Position numbers and translations under genes: made by a program. Of a stretch of DNA of 64,000 nt, positions 7,455-16,510 are shown piece after piece. The notes under the pieces were generated by a model. That model saw only the letters and a list, made by a program, of their open reading frames with translations, was not told the DNA's origin and ran no database searches. The DNA is from Rikenellaceae bacterium (GTDB taxonomy: Bacteria; Bacteroidota; Bacteroidia; Bacteroidales; UBA932): positions 40,910 through 104,909 of the forward strand of contig CAAGIL010000170.1 in the NCBI GenBank assembly GCA_900769905.1, in the 5' to 3' direction. Every line of letters begins with the position of its first letter. The stretch's first letter is position 1.

Positions 7455-8264
7455 ATGTCACGTACAAATTTCCAGGAATTGCTTGATGCAAGCGTACATT
7501 TCGGACACTTGGCAAGGAAGTGGAACCCAAAAATGGCCCCATATATCTTCGACCAGAAGAAGGGTATGCACGTAATTGACCTGCACAAGACCGTAGCCAA
7601 GGTGGATGAAGCCGCCGAGGAGATGAAGATGCTTGCAAAATCAGGCCGCAAAATTCTCTTCGTAGCAACGAAGAAGCAGGCTAAGGATATTGTAAAGGAT
7701 AAGGCAACGGCAGTGAATATGCCGTCCATCACCGAGCGTTGGGCTGGTGGTATGCTTACCAACTTCCCTACTATCCGCAAAGCCATCAAGAAAATGTCCA
7801 CCATCGACAAGATGAAGGAGGACGGCACCTACGACAAGCTCGCCAAGAGAGAGCGTCTGCAGGTGGATCGCCAGAGGGCCAAGCTCGAGAAGAACCTCGG
7901 CTCCATCCGCGATATGAGCCGTCTCCCGTCAGCACTCTTCGTGGTAGACGTGCAGAAGGAGGCAAATGCAGTCAAGGAGGCAAATCGTCTCAATATTCCG
8001 GTATTCGCAATGGTTGATACTTGTTGCGATCCTACCCCGATTGATTATGTGATACCGGCAAATGATGACGCCGCCAGCTCAATCGAGTGCATTGTCAACA
8101 TCCTCTGCAAGGCTATCCAGGAAGGTCTCGACGAGCGCAAGCTTGAGAAGGACAAGGATGCTGCTGCAGCCGAAGTTACCGAGGAGGTAAAGCCGGGTGC
8201 AAGGAAGCTCCGCTCCCGCAAGGGTGGCAAAAACGCTGAGGCTGAAGAAGCAAAGGCAGAATAG
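7455..8264 (+). CDS. rpsB: 30S ribosomal protein S2
   Basis: Binds late on the back of the 30S subunit and helps recruit S1. 269 residues, about 30 longer than the E. coli protein because of a charged Lys/Glu/Ala-rich C-terminal tail. Signature segments: LLDASVHFGHLARKWNPKMAPYIF, KILFVATKKQAKDIV, ERWAGGMLTNF, LPSALFVVDVQKEANAVKEA and IPVFAMVDTCCDPTPIDYVIPANDDA. 24 nt upstream of tsf, the usual rpsB-tsf order. Confidence 0.97.
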   Translation: MSRTNFQELLDASVHFGHLARKWNPKMAPYIFDQKKGMHVIDLHKTVAKVDEAAEEMKMLAKSGRKILFVATKKQAKDIVKDKATAVNMPSITERWAGGMLTNFPTIRKAIKKMSTIDKMKEDGTYDKLAKRERLQVDRQRAKLEKNLGSIRDMSRLPSALFVVDVQKEANAVKEANRLNIPVFAMVDTCCDPTPIDYVIPANDDAASSIECIVNILCKAIQEGLDERKLEKDKDAAAAEVTEEVKPGARKLRSRKGGKNAEAEEAKAE

Positions 8265-8288
8265 TTCCATTTAGAAACAGATACCGTT

Positions 8289-9284
8289 ATGGCAATTACA
8301 GCAGCAGACGTAATGAAGTTACGTAAAATGACTTCTGCAGGTATGATGGACTGCAAGAAGGCGCTTGAGGAAGCTCAGGGCGACTTCAACAAGGCAATTG
8401 ACATCATCCGAGAGAAGGGCAAGCTCGTTGCAGCCAAGAGAGCTGACCGCGAGACTTCAGAGGGTGCAGTGAAGGCACGCGTAGAGGGAAACAAGGGTAT
8501 CCTTGTATGCCTCGGATGCGAGACCGACTTCGTAAGCCGCAACTCTGATTTCCAGAACCTCGCCGAGGCTATCGCCGACGTGGCCATCGCTCAGTGCCCT
8601 GCGGACCTCGAGGGTCTCAAGGCTTGCAAGATGGCTGACGGCTACACCGTGGAGGAGGCTGTGGAGGCTCAGACCGGAAAGACCGGCGAGAAGCACGTAC
8701 TCGTAGGCTACGCCCTCGTAGAGGCTCCTTTCGTAGCTCAGTACATCCACAAGATCACCGGCAAGCTCGGTGCTCTCGTAGGCTTCAACAAGGAAGTTCC
8801 TGCAGAGCTCGCCAAGGGCATTGTAATGCAGGTGGCTTCCATGAACCCTGTCGCCATCTCCGCTGAGGACTGCCCTCAGGAGGTGATTGACAGCGAGCGC
8901 AACGTGGCTATCCAGAAGACTAAGGATGAGCAGGTTCAGAAGGCTGTTGATGCAGCCCTCAAGAAGGCAGGCATCAATCCTGCCCACGTTGACAGTGAGG
9001 ATCATATCGAGTCCAACACCGCAAAGGGCTGGCTCACTCCTGAGCAGGCCAATCAGGCTCGCGAGATCATCAAGACCGTGAGCGCCGAGAAGGCTGCCAA
9101 CCTCAACGAGCAGATGATCCAGAACATCGCCAACGGACGCGTCCAGAAGTTCCTCAAGGAGCAGACCCTCCTCGAGCAGGACTATCAGATGAGCGAAGAG
9201 AAGATCTCCGTAAAGGATGCTCTCGCTGCAGCTGACAAGGAGGCTAAGGTGGTTGTCATCAAGCGCTTCTCTCTCAACGACTAA
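8289..9284 (+). CDS. tsf: Translation elongation factor Ts
   Basis: Nucleotide-exchange factor for EF-Tu. 331 residues, longer than the roughly 283 of E. coli, as is usual in Bacteroidetes. Starts with the UBA-like domain (AADVMKLRKMTSAGMMDCKKALEEAQGD), then VCLGCETDFVSRN, the EF-Tu contact region, and IVMQVASMNPVAIS. The mid-region has an inserted helical segment (AALKKAGINPAHVDSEDHI) before the C-terminal module. Followed by a strong terminator. Confidence 0.96.
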   Translation: MAITAADVMKLRKMTSAGMMDCKKALEEAQGDFNKAIDIIREKGKLVAAKRADRETSEGAVKARVEGNKGILVCLGCETDFVSRNSDFQNLAEAIADVAIAQCPADLEGLKACKMADGYTVEEAVEAQTGKTGEKHVLVGYALVEAPFVAQYIHKITGKLGALVGFNKEVPAELAKGIVMQVASMNPVAISAEDCPQEVIDSERNVAIQKTKDEQVQKAVDAALKKAGINPAHVDSEDHIESNTAKGWLTPEQANQAREIIKTVSAEKAANLNEQMIQNIANGRVQKFLKEQTLLEQDYQMSEEKISVKDALAAADKEAKVVVIKRFSLND

Positions 9285-9308
9285 TTTTTAGTTGCATATA
9301 CAAAAATG

Positions 9309-9337
9309 GCCGGCCCCGCAAAGGGTCGGCTATTTTT
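9309..9337. terminator. Bidirectional terminator between tsf and the O-methyltransferase gene
   Basis: GCCGGCCC (9309-9316), loop CGCAAA, GGGTCGGC (9323-9330), flanked by A5 on the left and T5 on the right, so it can end both convergent transcripts. Confidence 0.8.
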
Positions 9338-9352
9338 ATGCTCCTGTGGCTC

Positions 9353-9985
9353 TTATTCTTTCCTTATTACGGTCAAGCCGTCCTTGAGGGGCAGGATGAC
9401 CGTTTCGACAGCAGGATCGGAGGCGACGATGCCGTTGAATTCCAGCAGACCCCTGGTCTGTGCATCGTGAGGCAGGGGATCGGCATAGACCTTCCCGTCC
9501 CAAAGGGTATCGTCAGCCACTATGAGGCCGCCCTTGCGAAGCAGCGGGAGGCATAGCCTGTAGTATTCCGCGTACTGTCTCTTGTTGGCATCAATGAATA
9601 TGAGGTCGTAAGGCCCTTCCAAATTACCCAGGCTTTCGATTGCATCCCCTATGTGCAGATGTATCTTGTCCGACACTCCCGCTCTCTGCCAGCCTTCCCG
9701 CATCAGGTCTTCCAGCTCGTCGTTGATTTCCAAAGCATCTATGTGTCCGTCCTCGGGGAGGCCGAGGGCCATCCAGCAGGAAGAGTAGCCGGTAAACGAG
9801 CCGATTTCCAGAACCTTTTTTGCCCCGCTGATTTCGACCAGCATCTTCAGGAAACGCCCCTGCACTGGCCCCGAGAGCATACGCGGATAATTGGTCCGTA
9901 TATGGGTCTGCTTCTCTATCCATTCCAGGGCTTCCGGGGCGGCGCTGCTGTGTTCGCGTATGTAGTTATTCTCCGGTAAATTCAT
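9353..9985 (-). CDS. SAM-dependent O-methyltransferase (CCoAOMT-like; TrmR/YrrM type)
   Basis: 210-residue class I methyltransferase of the caffeoyl-CoA O-methyltransferase-like family. SAM-binding motif I is VLEIGSFTGYSSCWMA; the acidic ribose ligand follows in IDALEINDE, then GDAIESL, YDLIFIDANKRQYAEYY and GGLIVADDTLWDGKV, where the metal-binding Asp residues sit. Some bacterial relatives (TrmR) methylate 5-hydroxyuridine in tRNA, so a tRNA substrate is plausible but not shown. It overlaps the upstream secreted-protein gene by 20 nt and ends before a shared terminator. Confidence 0.85.
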   Translation of the reverse strand: MNLPENNYIREHSSAAPEALEWIEKQTHIRTNYPRMLSGPVQGRFLKMLVEISGAKKVLEIGSFTGYSSCWMALGLPEDGHIDALEINDELEDLMREGWQRAGVSDKIHLHIGDAIESLGNLEGPYDLIFIDANKRQYAEYYRLCLPLLRKGGLIVADDTLWDGKVYADPLPHDAQTRGLLEFNGIVASDPAVETVILPLKDGLTVIRKE

Positions 9986-10736
9986 TGTTCTTCGATATGC
10001 GCTTGATTTCGTTCTCGCTGAATTCCGTCTCCTTTCCTGTCTTGTACTTGCTTTCCCTGAAACTGAACAGCTCGTGTGTGTCGGCGGAAATCAGCATACG
10101 GTAGCACTTCATCTCAGGGCTCGGTTCAAGGGGACTGACGGTCACGCAGATAAGTGTGTCGCTGTCGGCCTGCATATAGAGCTCGTCGCACTTGTCGGGG
10201 TCCAGACATACGGTCTTGCCCTTGAAGTTGCGGTCATAGAAGCCCAGGCCTGCATAGGCCGCCTGGTCGCTCACCATTGCATCCTCCACATAGGCCTGAA
10301 GTATGTCTATGAATGCTCCCATATACATAAGCTCCCTTCCGCTCGGGGCTCCCGCGCAGGAGATCGGTACTCTGACCACCTCAAAAGGCCGGCTGAGGTT
10401 GTTCTCGGCCTGCGGGTTGCCGCCTTTCTCAAGGACTATGTAGGTAATGCCCGAGTCCACGCCCAGGTAAAGGAAGTACAGGCTGTTGTCTCCCTTGAGC
10501 TGCTCCATTTCTCCGGCCGTGCAGAACTCATACGGAGAAATCCTCCATCTCGTGGAGATTTCTTCGCGGAAGGTAATGTCGAGCAGGGGATTGCCTCCCC
10601 CTGCGACTTTGACGGTGCGCGTAGGAAAATCGGCAAGTCTGGCTTTCCTGGTGTAAACCTTTCCCTGCGCTCCCGCCGTCTGGCAGAAGAGCAAAACGAG
10701 CAGGGAAACAAATATGAGTCTCAATCTTTTTTCCAT
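9966..10736 (-). CDS. Secreted protein of unknown function
   Basis: 256 residues, family not recognised. A Sec signal peptide is clear: basic MEKRLR, hydrophobic LIFVSLLVLLFC, cleavage probably after QTAGA (about residue 23). The mature protein is mixed alpha/beta with no repeats or further membrane segments; two Cys lie in KTVCLDPDKCDELY. It is probably periplasmic or surface-exposed. A TAACTTTG box at 10749-10742 lies only 5 nt before the ATG, so the mRNA may be leaderless. The gene overlaps the downstream methyltransferase by 20 nt, but nothing suggests a joint function. Confidence 0.8.
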   Translation of the reverse strand: MEKRLRLIFVSLLVLLFCQTAGAQGKVYTRKARLADFPTRTVKVAGGGNPLLDITFREEISTRWRISPYEFCTAGEMEQLKGDNSLYFLYLGVDSGITYIVLEKGGNPQAENNLSRPFEVVRVPISCAGAPSGRELMYMGAFIDILQAYVEDAMVSDQAAYAGLGFYDRNFKGKTVCLDPDKCDELYMQADSDTLICVTVSPLEPSPEMKCYRMLISADTHELFSFRESKYKTGKETEFSENEIKRISKNNEFTGE

Positions 10737-10741
10737 ACTTT

Positions 10742-10749
10742 CAAAGTTA
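10742..10749 (-). promoter_or_regulatory. -7 promoter box (TAACTTTG) of the secreted-protein gene
   Basis: Reads leftward, ending 5 nt before the ATG at 10736. It lies inside the spacer of the divergent dnaX promoter. Confidence 0.45.
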
Positions 10750-10761
10750 CAAAGAAATTCA

Positions 10762-10769
10762 TAAATTTG
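10762..10769 (+). promoter_or_regulatory. dnaX operon -7 promoter box (TAAATTTG)
   Basis: TAAATTTG ends 6 nt before the dnaX ATG, so the mRNA is probably leaderless. At a 19-bp distance upstream there is TTTC (10739-10742), one mismatch from TTTG. Confidence 0.55.
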
Positions 10770-10775
10770 TAATCT

Positions 10776-12545
10776 ATGTCAGATTATATTGTATCAGCAA
10801 GGAAATACCGTCCTGACAGTTTCGAATCACTGATAGGCCAGGACAATATCGCCAGGACCCTCAAAAACTCCATCAAGAGGGGCCAGCTTGCACATGCCTA
10901 CCTCTTCTGCGGTCCCCGCGGAGTGGGCAAGACAAGTGCGGCGCGCATCTTCGCGAAGACCATCAACTGCTACAACCCGGGGCCGGACCTCGAGCCTTGC
11001 GGGGAGTGCGAGTCCTGCCGTTCTTTCGCGGAGGGACGTTCCTACTGCATCCACGAGCTGGATGCAGCGTCCAACAACGGAGTGGAGGATATCAAGGCCC
11101 TGATGGACCTGGTGCAGATTCCTCCTCAGACCGGGAAGTATTCCGTCTTCATCATAGATGAGGTCCACATGCTCTCCCAGCAGGCCTTCAACGCCTTCCT
11201 CAAAACCCTTGAGGAGCCGCCGGCACACGCAATCTTCATCCTTGCCACGACCGAGAAGCACAAGATACTTCCGACCATCCTGAGCCGCTGCCAGACTTAT
11301 GACTTCAGCCGCATCAGCATCTCTGACATAGTGAGCAATCTGCGTGCCATCGCTGCCAAGGAAGGCATAGACATAGATGATGAGTCCCTGCACATCATTG
11401 CCGGGAAGGCTGACGGGGCGATGCGCGACGCCCTTACCATCTTTGACCAGACCGTGGCCTTCTGCGGCACGACGGTAAGGTATGAGGATGTCATGCGCAA
11501 CCTCAATGTCCTGGACTACGAATACTGCTTCAAGCTGGTGGACAATTTCCTTGCAGGAGACTACGCCAGCGCCCTGCTTGTGCTGGATGAAGTGCTTTCG
11601 AAGGGCTTCAACCCCCAGTACTTCATCTCTGCCCTGGGTTCCCATCTCAGAGACCTTCTGGTCAGCAGGACAGGCGGCCTGGAGTCCCTTGTTGACTTCC
11701 CCGAGTCCCTTGCGAAAAGGTACGCCGCCCAGGCGGAGAAGTGCTCCGTCAAGTTCCTGTATGACGCTCTTTCCGTGACCTCCCAGTGCGAGGCCGGATA
11801 CCGTGCCGCCCTCAATCAGAGGCTGCATATAGAGTTCTCCCTGATGAAGATGTGCTTCCTGCTGAACTCCGCTCCGGCGGTGTCTGCGGTTGCTGCGTCT
11901 GCACCGGTGGCGTCTCCGGCCAGAGTGCCGGCTCCTGGACCTGCGGCTCCTGCCCCTGCGCCGAAGGCGGAGACTGCCGTCAGTCCCGCCCCGTCTGCTG
12001 CTCCGGCTCAGCCGTCCCCGGCTCCGGAAAAGGTCCCTGCTGCCCCAGCACCCAAGCCTGAGCCGCGCCGCAGCCCCCGTACGGGTGCGTCCCTTTCCCT
12101 GAGCTCGCTTATGAACGGGGATGACAAGGAAAAGAAAGCGGAGGAGGAGGCAAAGCCGGTGGAGAACGTGCAGCTCCCTTCCGACGAACAGCTTGCCGCC
12201 AAGTGGAAGGAACTGGCTGAGTCCTATGCATCAAAGCCCAGGCTGGCCAATGCCCTTTCCGAGGCCAAACTCTCCTTCCGTGAGGAGGATGGGCGCAAAG
12301 TGGTCAGCTTCACCGTCACCAACGAGGCCCAGCGCCGATGGATAGAGGAGAAGATGCTCCGCGAGATGGAAAATGATTTCTGCTCCCTGGCGGCCTGCAG
12401 GATGCTCAGACTCGAGCCTGCGGTGCTCCCGGAGGAGGAGATGAAGGAAGTGAAATATATGCCTAAGGAGAAGGCCGAAGACCTTATCAGCCACAACGAG
12501 GAGGTAAGGAATCTCGTGATGGATCTCTCCCTGGATGTCAACTGA
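10776..12545 (+). CDS. dnaX: DNA polymerase III subunit gamma/tau
   Basis: Clamp-loader ATPase of the replisome. 589 residues. AAA+ module at the N-terminus: P-loop GPRGVGKT (residues 46-53), a four-Cys zinc site in [17 protein letters not shown], Walker [14 protein letters not shown], sensor 1 [10 protein letters not shown] and arginine-finger region [11 protein letters not shown] long Ala/Pro-rich linker spans about residues 370-430, followed by a charged C-terminal domain ending near the lptB start. First gene of dnaX-lptB-cmk-ispH. Whether a shorter gamma form is made by frameshifting is not evident. Confidence 0.95.
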   Translation: MSDYIVSARKYRPDSFESLIGQDNIARTLKNSIKRGQLAHAYLFCGPRGVGKTSAARIFAKTINCYNPGPDLEPCGECESCRSFAEGRSYCIHELDAASNNGVEDIKALMDLVQIPPQTGKYSVFIIDEVHMLSQQAFNAFLKTLEEPPAHAIFILATTEKHKILPTILSRCQTYDFSRISISDIVSNLRAIAAKEGIDIDDESLHIIAGKADGAMRDALTIFDQTVAFCGTTVRYEDVMRNLNVLDYEYCFKLVDNFLAGDYASALLVLDEVLSKGFNPQYFISALGSHLRDLLVSRTGGLESLVDFPESLAKRYAAQAEKCSVKFLYDALSVTSQCEAGYRAALNQRLHIEFSLMKMCFLLNSAPAVSAVAASAPVASPARVPAPGPAAPAPAPKAETAVSPAPSAAPAQPSPAPEKVPAAPAPKPEPRRSPRTGASLSLSSLMNGDDKEKKAEEEAKPVENVQLPSDEQLAAKWKELAESYASKPRLANALSEAKLSFREEDGRKVVSFTVTNEAQRRWIEEKMLREMENDFCSLAACRMLRLEPAVLPEEEMKEVKYMPKEKAEDLISHNEEVRNLVMDLSLDVN

Positions 12546-12552
12546 TACTGAT

Positions 12553-13344
12553 ATGAAACTGCGTTGCGAAAATCTGGTTAAAAAATACGGTCTGCGTACC
12601 GTTGTAAAGGGGGTTTCGATGGAGGTGAGCCAGGGCGAAATCGTCGGCTTCCTCGGCCCCAACGGTGCCGGCAAGACCACCAGCTTCTATATGATTACGG
12701 GGCAGATAGTCCCGAATGAGGGCAAGGTTTTTCTCGACGACGAGGAAATCACCGGAATGCCTATGTACAAGCGTGCCCAGAGAGGTCTGGGATACCTGCC
12801 TCAGGATGCATCGGTGTTCAGGAAGATGTCAGTTGAGGACAACATACTGTCGGTGATGGAGATGAGGGGAATAGGCAAGGCCGAGAGGAAGGAGAGACTG
12901 GAGTCGCTGATAGACGAATTCAACCTCTCGAAGGTGCGCAGGTCTTTGGGAATACAGCTTTCCGGAGGTGAGCGCCGCCGTTGCGAAATAGCCAGGGCTC
13001 TGGCAATCGACCCCAAGTTCATCCTGCTTGACGAGCCTTTCGCCGGCGTGGATCCCATTGCGGTGGAGGACATACAGTACATCATCGCGAAGCTGAAGTA
13101 CCGCAATATCGGGGTCATAATCACCGACCACAATGTGGGTGAGACTCTGGCGATTACCGACAGGGCGTATCTTCTCTACGAAGGAACCATACTCCAGGAA
13201 GGCACCCCTCAGCATCTCTCCGAAGATGAGGATGTGAGGACCAAGTACCTCGGGTCAGGCTTTGTGCTGAAGCGTTCAGTCTCCGTGCAGAGGGCCAGGG
13301 ACGAGTATGAAGCAAGACTCAAAAAGGAAAAAGAAAATGCTTAG
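12553..13344 (+). CDS. lptB: LPS export ABC transporter ATP-binding protein
   Basis: Cytoplasmic ATPase that powers LPS extraction from the inner membrane (LptB2FG). About 263 residues with Walker [10 protein letters not shown] (35-43), Q-loop region, signature LSGGERRR (from 136), Walker [12 protein letters not shown] (D160) and the switch His193 in [11 protein letters not shown] use the ATG at 12553 ([13 protein letters not shown]), matching Bacteroidetes LptB; an ATG at 12535 inside dnaX would add six residues. The last 8 nt overlap cmk. lptF/G are not in the window. Confidence 0.93.
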   Translation: MKLRCENLVKKYGLRTVVKGVSMEVSQGEIVGFLGPNGAGKTTSFYMITGQIVPNEGKVFLDDEEITGMPMYKRAQRGLGYLPQDASVFRKMSVEDNILSVMEMRGIGKAERKERLESLIDEFNLSKVRRSLGIQLSGGERRRCEIARALAIDPKFILLDEPFAGVDPIAVEDIQYIIAKLKYRNIGVIITDHNVGETLAITDRAYLLYEGTILQEGTPQHLSEDEDVRTKYLGSGFVLKRSVSVQRARDEYEARLKKEKENA

Positions 13345-14026
13345 AATACCTGATATCACCATAGCCGTGGACGGCTGCTCCTCCACGGGCAAGAGTTCTT
13401 TTGCGAAGGAAGTTGCGAAAAAGTTCAATTTCCTTTATCTGGATTCCGGGGCGCTGTACAGGGGAGTCACCCTTTTCGCCCAGGAAAACGCCTATATTGA
13501 TGCCGGCAACGTGGTCTCTGATGAACTTGAGACCGCGCTCGAGGCTCTGGACCTGCACTTCGGGGAAGGAGGCGTATGCTGCATGGGGGACAGGTGCATC
13601 GAAGCCGAGATACGCTCTATGGGCGTATCCTCGCAGGTAAGTCCCATAGCGGCAGTGCCTTACGTGCGCAATTGGGTGGATGAGCGTCTGCATTTTCTTG
13701 CCGCGTCAGGCAGGGTGGTGATGGACGGACGGGACATAGGAACAAGCGTTTTCCCCAACGCCGAGCTCAAAATATATATGACCGCAAGGGACGAAGTGCG
13801 TGCGCAGCGCCGTTTTGACGAGATGAAGGCCAAGGGCGGCAATCCTGTCTTTGAGGAAGTGCTTGCCAATCTGCGCGAGCGGGATTACATCGATTCCCAC
13901 CGCAGCACTTCACCTCTGCGCAAGGCAGAGGATGCTTTTGAACTGGACAACTCCGATATGACCATGGCCGAAGAGCTCAGCTGGGTTCAAGGTTTGATAC
14001 AGGGCCGTTTCGGCCTGCTGGGATAG
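13337..14026 (+). CDS. cmk: Cytidylate kinase
   Basis: Phosphorylates CMP and dCMP. About 230 residues: P-loop [16 protein letters not shown] near the N-terminus, [11 protein letters not shown] (acceptor site), [35 protein letters not shown] and a lid region [15 protein letters not shown] choose the ATG at 13337 ([13 protein letters not shown]), which overlaps the end of lptB by 8 nt; an earlier in-frame ATG at 13307 would add a lysine-rich tail lying inside lptB. 3 nt upstream of ispH. Confidence 0.92.
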   Translation: MLRIPDITIAVDGCSSTGKSSFAKEVAKKFNFLYLDSGALYRGVTLFAQENAYIDAGNVVSDELETALEALDLHFGEGGVCCMGDRCIEAEIRSMGVSSQVSPIAAVPYVRNWVDERLHFLAASGRVVMDGRDIGTSVFPNAELKIYMTARDEVRAQRRFDEMKAKGGNPVFEEVLANLRERDYIDSHRSTSPLRKAEDAFELDNSDMTMAEELSWVQGLIQGRFGLLG

Positions 14027-14029
14027 GCG

Positions 14030-14896
14030 ATGCGCGTAGAGATAGATTCACATTCAGGCTTTTGCGGAGGTGTCATCAGGGCCATAGGGACAGCGGAGAA
14101 GTATCTCCGTGCCCACGGCGGCAGGCTGTATTCCCTGGGTGCGATAGTCCACAACGAGGAAGAGCTTTCCCGGCTCGCATCGCTCGGCCTGGTGAGCCTC
14201 GACAGCCTGGACGGGCGTTCCCCGGTCCTGATCCGGGCCCACGGAGAACCTCCTTCCGTTTACAGAAAGGCTAAGGAGGCGGGCATTGAGCTGATCGACT
14301 GCACCTGCCCGGTGGTGCTCAAGCTTCAGGGCCAGATACGCGAAGCATACGCCAGGCTTTCAGCCTCCGGGGGAAGTCTGGTGATTTTCGGGAAGAATGG
14401 GCATCCGGAAGTGCTGGGCCTGATGGGACAGGTGAACTCCGATGTCACCGTAATCCAGAGCCTGGAGGAGCTCAAACCCCTGGTAGAGAAGGGCGCGCTG
14501 GCGGTGGACAGGGATATAGAGCTGTTCTCGCAGACCACTATGAGCCCTTCCGAGTATGAGAGGGTGTGCTCCTATCTGCAGGCTTCGATGCGGGGAGCAT
14601 CGCTCACGGTCCACAATACCATATGCTCGCAGGTCAGTTCCAGGCACAGGGAATTGATGCAGTTCGCGCGTACCCACGACGTGATTGTGTTTGTGTCCGG
14701 GAAGGAAAGTTCCAACGGAAAGGTCCTGTATGAACTCTGCCGCAGCGTAAATCCCCGCACTTACCACATAGTCTCACCCGAAGGCCTCGACCCTGCCTGG
14801 TTCGAATCGGCCGACAGTGCCGGGGTGTGCGGAGCAACATCCACGCCTAAGTGGCTGCTGGAAAACGTGTCCCGGGCGATAGAAAATTTGCATTAG
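14030..14896 (+). CDS. ispH: 4-Hydroxy-3-methylbut-2-enyl diphosphate reductase
   Basis: Last step of the non-mevalonate (MEP) isoprenoid pathway, a [4Fe-4S] enzyme. 288 residues. The three cluster cysteines are at 12 (SGFCGGV), 93 (DCTCPVV) and 199 (HNTICSQVSSRHRE); the active-site HPE lies in GHPEVLGLMGQ and the terminal GATSTPKWLLE motif is present. Cmk-ispH adjacency is common in Bacteroidetes. The end of the gene carries the -33 element of the efp promoter. Confidence 0.95.
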   Translation: MRVEIDSHSGFCGGVIRAIGTAEKYLRAHGGRLYSLGAIVHNEEELSRLASLGLVSLDSLDGRSPVLIRAHGEPPSVYRKAKEAGIELIDCTCPVVLKLQGQIREAYARLSASGGSLVIFGKNGHPEVLGLMGQVNSDVTVIQSLEELKPLVEKGALAVDRDIELFSQTTMSPSEYERVCSYLQASMRGASLTVHNTICSQVSSRHRELMQFARTHDVIVFVSGKESSNGKVLYELCRSVNPRTYHIVSPEGLDPAWFESADSAGVCGATSTPKWLLENVSRAIENLH

Positions 14897-14918
14897 TTCC
14901 ATCATTTGACTAACTTTG
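14887..14918 (+). promoter_or_regulatory. efp promoter (TTTG-N20-TAACTTTG)
   Basis: TTTG at 14887-14890 (inside the end of ispH), 20 bp, TAACTTTG at 14911-14918, 36 nt before the efp ATG. Confidence 0.65.
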
Positions 14919-14954
14919 CCGAGTTATAGACAATAATTAATTTTTACGATATTT

Positions 14955-15518
14955 ATGGCAACAACAGCTGATTTCAAAAACGGTCTTTATCTGAAGTATA
15001 ACGACAAGCCTTGTATGATTGTGTGGTTCCAGCACGTAAAGCCTGGCAAGGGCCCTGCTTTCGTGAAGACCAAGCTCCGCAACCTTGAAAACGGACGCAT
15101 ACTTGAGAACACTTTCACCGCAGGTGCAAAGATCGAGACCATCGACGTGGAGCGTCGTCCATACCAGTTCCTCTATGAAGAGGAGGATGGTTTCAACTTC
15201 ATGCACGAAGAGACCTACGAGCAGATTCTTCTTCCTAAGGAAGTTGTGGAGAATGCCGACCTTATGAAGGAAGGACAGCACGTGGAGATGATGTTCGTGG
15301 TAGGTGAGGAGAAGTGCCTTACCTGCGAGCTCCCTACCTATGTGACCCTCGAAGTGACCTATTCCGAGCCTGCAGTGAAAGGCAATACCGCTTCCACTTC
15401 AGCCCTCAAGGAGGTTACCCTCGAGACCGGTGCAAAGATTATGGTTCCTCTCTTCATCGAGACCGGTGAGAAGATCACCGTCAACACTACCGACCGTTCT
15501 TACGGACAGAGAGTGTAG
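14955..15518 (+). CDS. efp: Translation elongation factor P
   Basis: Relieves ribosome stalling at consecutive prolines. 187 residues in three beta-barrel domains. Domain I carries the loop VKPGKGPAFVKTKLRN, where the tip residue is the lysine of PGKGP (about residue 33), the position beta-lysylated or otherwise modified in other bacteria. The end (TGEKITVNTTDRSYGQRV) is canonical. Monocistronic, with its own promoter and a strong terminator. Confidence 0.96.
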   Translation: MATTADFKNGLYLKYNDKPCMIVWFQHVKPGKGPAFVKTKLRNLENGRILENTFTAGAKIETIDVERRPYQFLYEEEDGFNFMHEETYEQILLPKEVVENADLMKEGQHVEMMFVVGEEKCLTCELPTYVTLEVTYSEPAVKGNTASTSALKEVTLETGAKIMVPLFIETGEKITVNTTDRSYGQRV

Positions 15519-15548
15519 TTTAGGACGAAGGAGATGCACAATAAAAAA

Positions 15549-15580
15549 GAGGTCGACTTTTTCAGTCGGCCTCTATTTTT
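15549..15580. terminator. Shared terminator of efp and the DUF4783 gene
   Basis: GAGGTCGACT (15549-15558), loop TTTTC, AGTCGGCCTC (15564-15573), A-run on the left and T5 on the right. The stop codon of the convergent DUF4783 gene (15562-15564) lies in the loop. Confidence 0.85.
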
Positions 15581-15963
15581 AATTCCTGAATCCTGTATTC
15601 GTTTCCCTTGGAACTGACGAAGATTGTTACGGAGAAATTCTCGCCTCCGGCGGAGAGATTGCCCAAGGCGTATTTCATATTGGCCCTTTCGGCTGTATGG
15701 GTTATTTCAAAACCCCTCGGAGTATAGGAAGAGAAGAAGACCTTCAGTATCTGCTTTGCCTGATTTTTGCTGGTGCTGCCTTCCTGCCCTGCAATCGTGA
15801 GCTCCAGATTGGTGTCAAACCAGGCGGAGAGGCTGTCGGCATCCCCCTTGACAATATACTTGCTGATAGGGCTGAACACATCAAACCTCTCCGTTTGCGC
15901 CGTTGCGGGCAACTCGGTGAGGAGAGGAAAGATGATAAGCAGTATGTTCAAAAAATGTTTCAC
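15562..15963 (-). CDS. DUF4783 family exported protein
   Basis: 133 residues, matching the small Bacteroidetes DUF4783 family of unknown function. Signal peptide MKHFLNILLIIFPLL with cleavage after ATA (about residue 22). The mature part resembles an NTF2-like fold: FSPISKYIVKGDADSLSAWFDTNLELTI, then QAKQILKVFFSSYTPRGFEITHTA and beta strands to the end. Such folds often bind small ligands, but no active-site residues can be assigned. The stop codon sits within the terminator hairpin shared with efp. Confidence 0.8.
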   Translation of the reverse strand: MKHFLNILLIIFPLLTELPATAQTERFDVFSPISKYIVKGDADSLSAWFDTNLELTIAGQEGSTSKNQAKQILKVFFSSYTPRGFEITHTAERANMKYALGNLSAGGENFSVTIFVSSKGNEYRIQELKIEAD

Positions 15964-15998
15964 ATAATCAAATTAGCAAAAGCCGTACCATAATGCAA

Positions 15999-16029
15999 TT
16001 TGATGTATAGAAAACTTTGTTTATATTTG
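15999..16029 (+). promoter_or_regulatory. rlmH promoter (TTTG-N19-TATATTTG)
   Basis: TTTG at 15999-16002, 19 bp, TATATTTG at 16022-16029. The rlmH ATG is 7 nt after the box, so a leaderless mRNA is likely. Confidence 0.65.
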
Positions 16030-16036
16030 TCAATAT

Positions 16037-16510
16037 ATGAAGATTACGCTCCTCACAGTGGGGCGGACAGATGTGGAATGGGTCCGCAAGGGTCTCGAAC
16101 TGTATATTTCGAGGCTGAAGCATTATGTGCCTTTTTCCCTCGTTGAAATACCCGAACTGAAGAATGTCTCCGCCTTGACCAGGGACCAGATCAGGCAGAA
16201 GGAGGGCGAACTTGTACTCAAGTCGCTGAAGCCTTCGGACTGCGTCATCCTGCTGGATGAGCACGGGCGGGAGTACAGGTCGGTGGAGTTCTCATCTATG
16301 CTGGAGGAAAAGATGAGCAGGGGAGGCCGGGACCTTGTGTTCGTCATCGGAGGAGCCTACGGTTTCAGCGATGCCGTGTATTCCCGTTCGGACGAAAAAC
16401 TCTCCCTTTCAAAAATGACCTTCTCCCATCAGATGGTGAGAACGATTTTTGCAGAGCAACTCTATCGGGCCTTCACGATAATGAAAGGTGAGCCTTATCA
16501 TCACGAGTAA
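16037..16510 (+). CDS. rlmH: 23S rRNA (pseudouridine1915-N3)-methyltransferase
   Basis: SPOUT-family enzyme that methylates pseudouridine 1915 in helix 69 of 23S rRNA. 157 residues, the normal length. Conserved segments: MKITLLTVGRT, the SAM-knot motifs LLDEHGREYRSVEFS and VFVIGGAYGFSDAVYSRSD, and the C-terminal KMTFSHQMVRTIFAEQLYRAFTIMKGEPYHHE. The kinase gene's ATG immediately follows its TAA, so the two genes are probably one transcript. Confidence 0.96.
   Translation: MKITLLTVGRTDVEWVRKGLELYISRLKHYVPFSLVEIPELKNVSALTRDQIRQKEGELVLKSLKPSDCVILLDEHGREYRSVEFSSMLEEKMSRGGRDLVFVIGGAYGFSDAVYSRSDEKLSLSKMTFSHQMVRTIFAEQLYRAFTIMKGEPYHHE

Noticed and set aside
11875..12070. Repeat-like Ala/Pro-rich stretch in dnaX
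   Set aside because: It is the usual flexible linker between the ATPase core and C-terminal domain, not a DNA repeat element.
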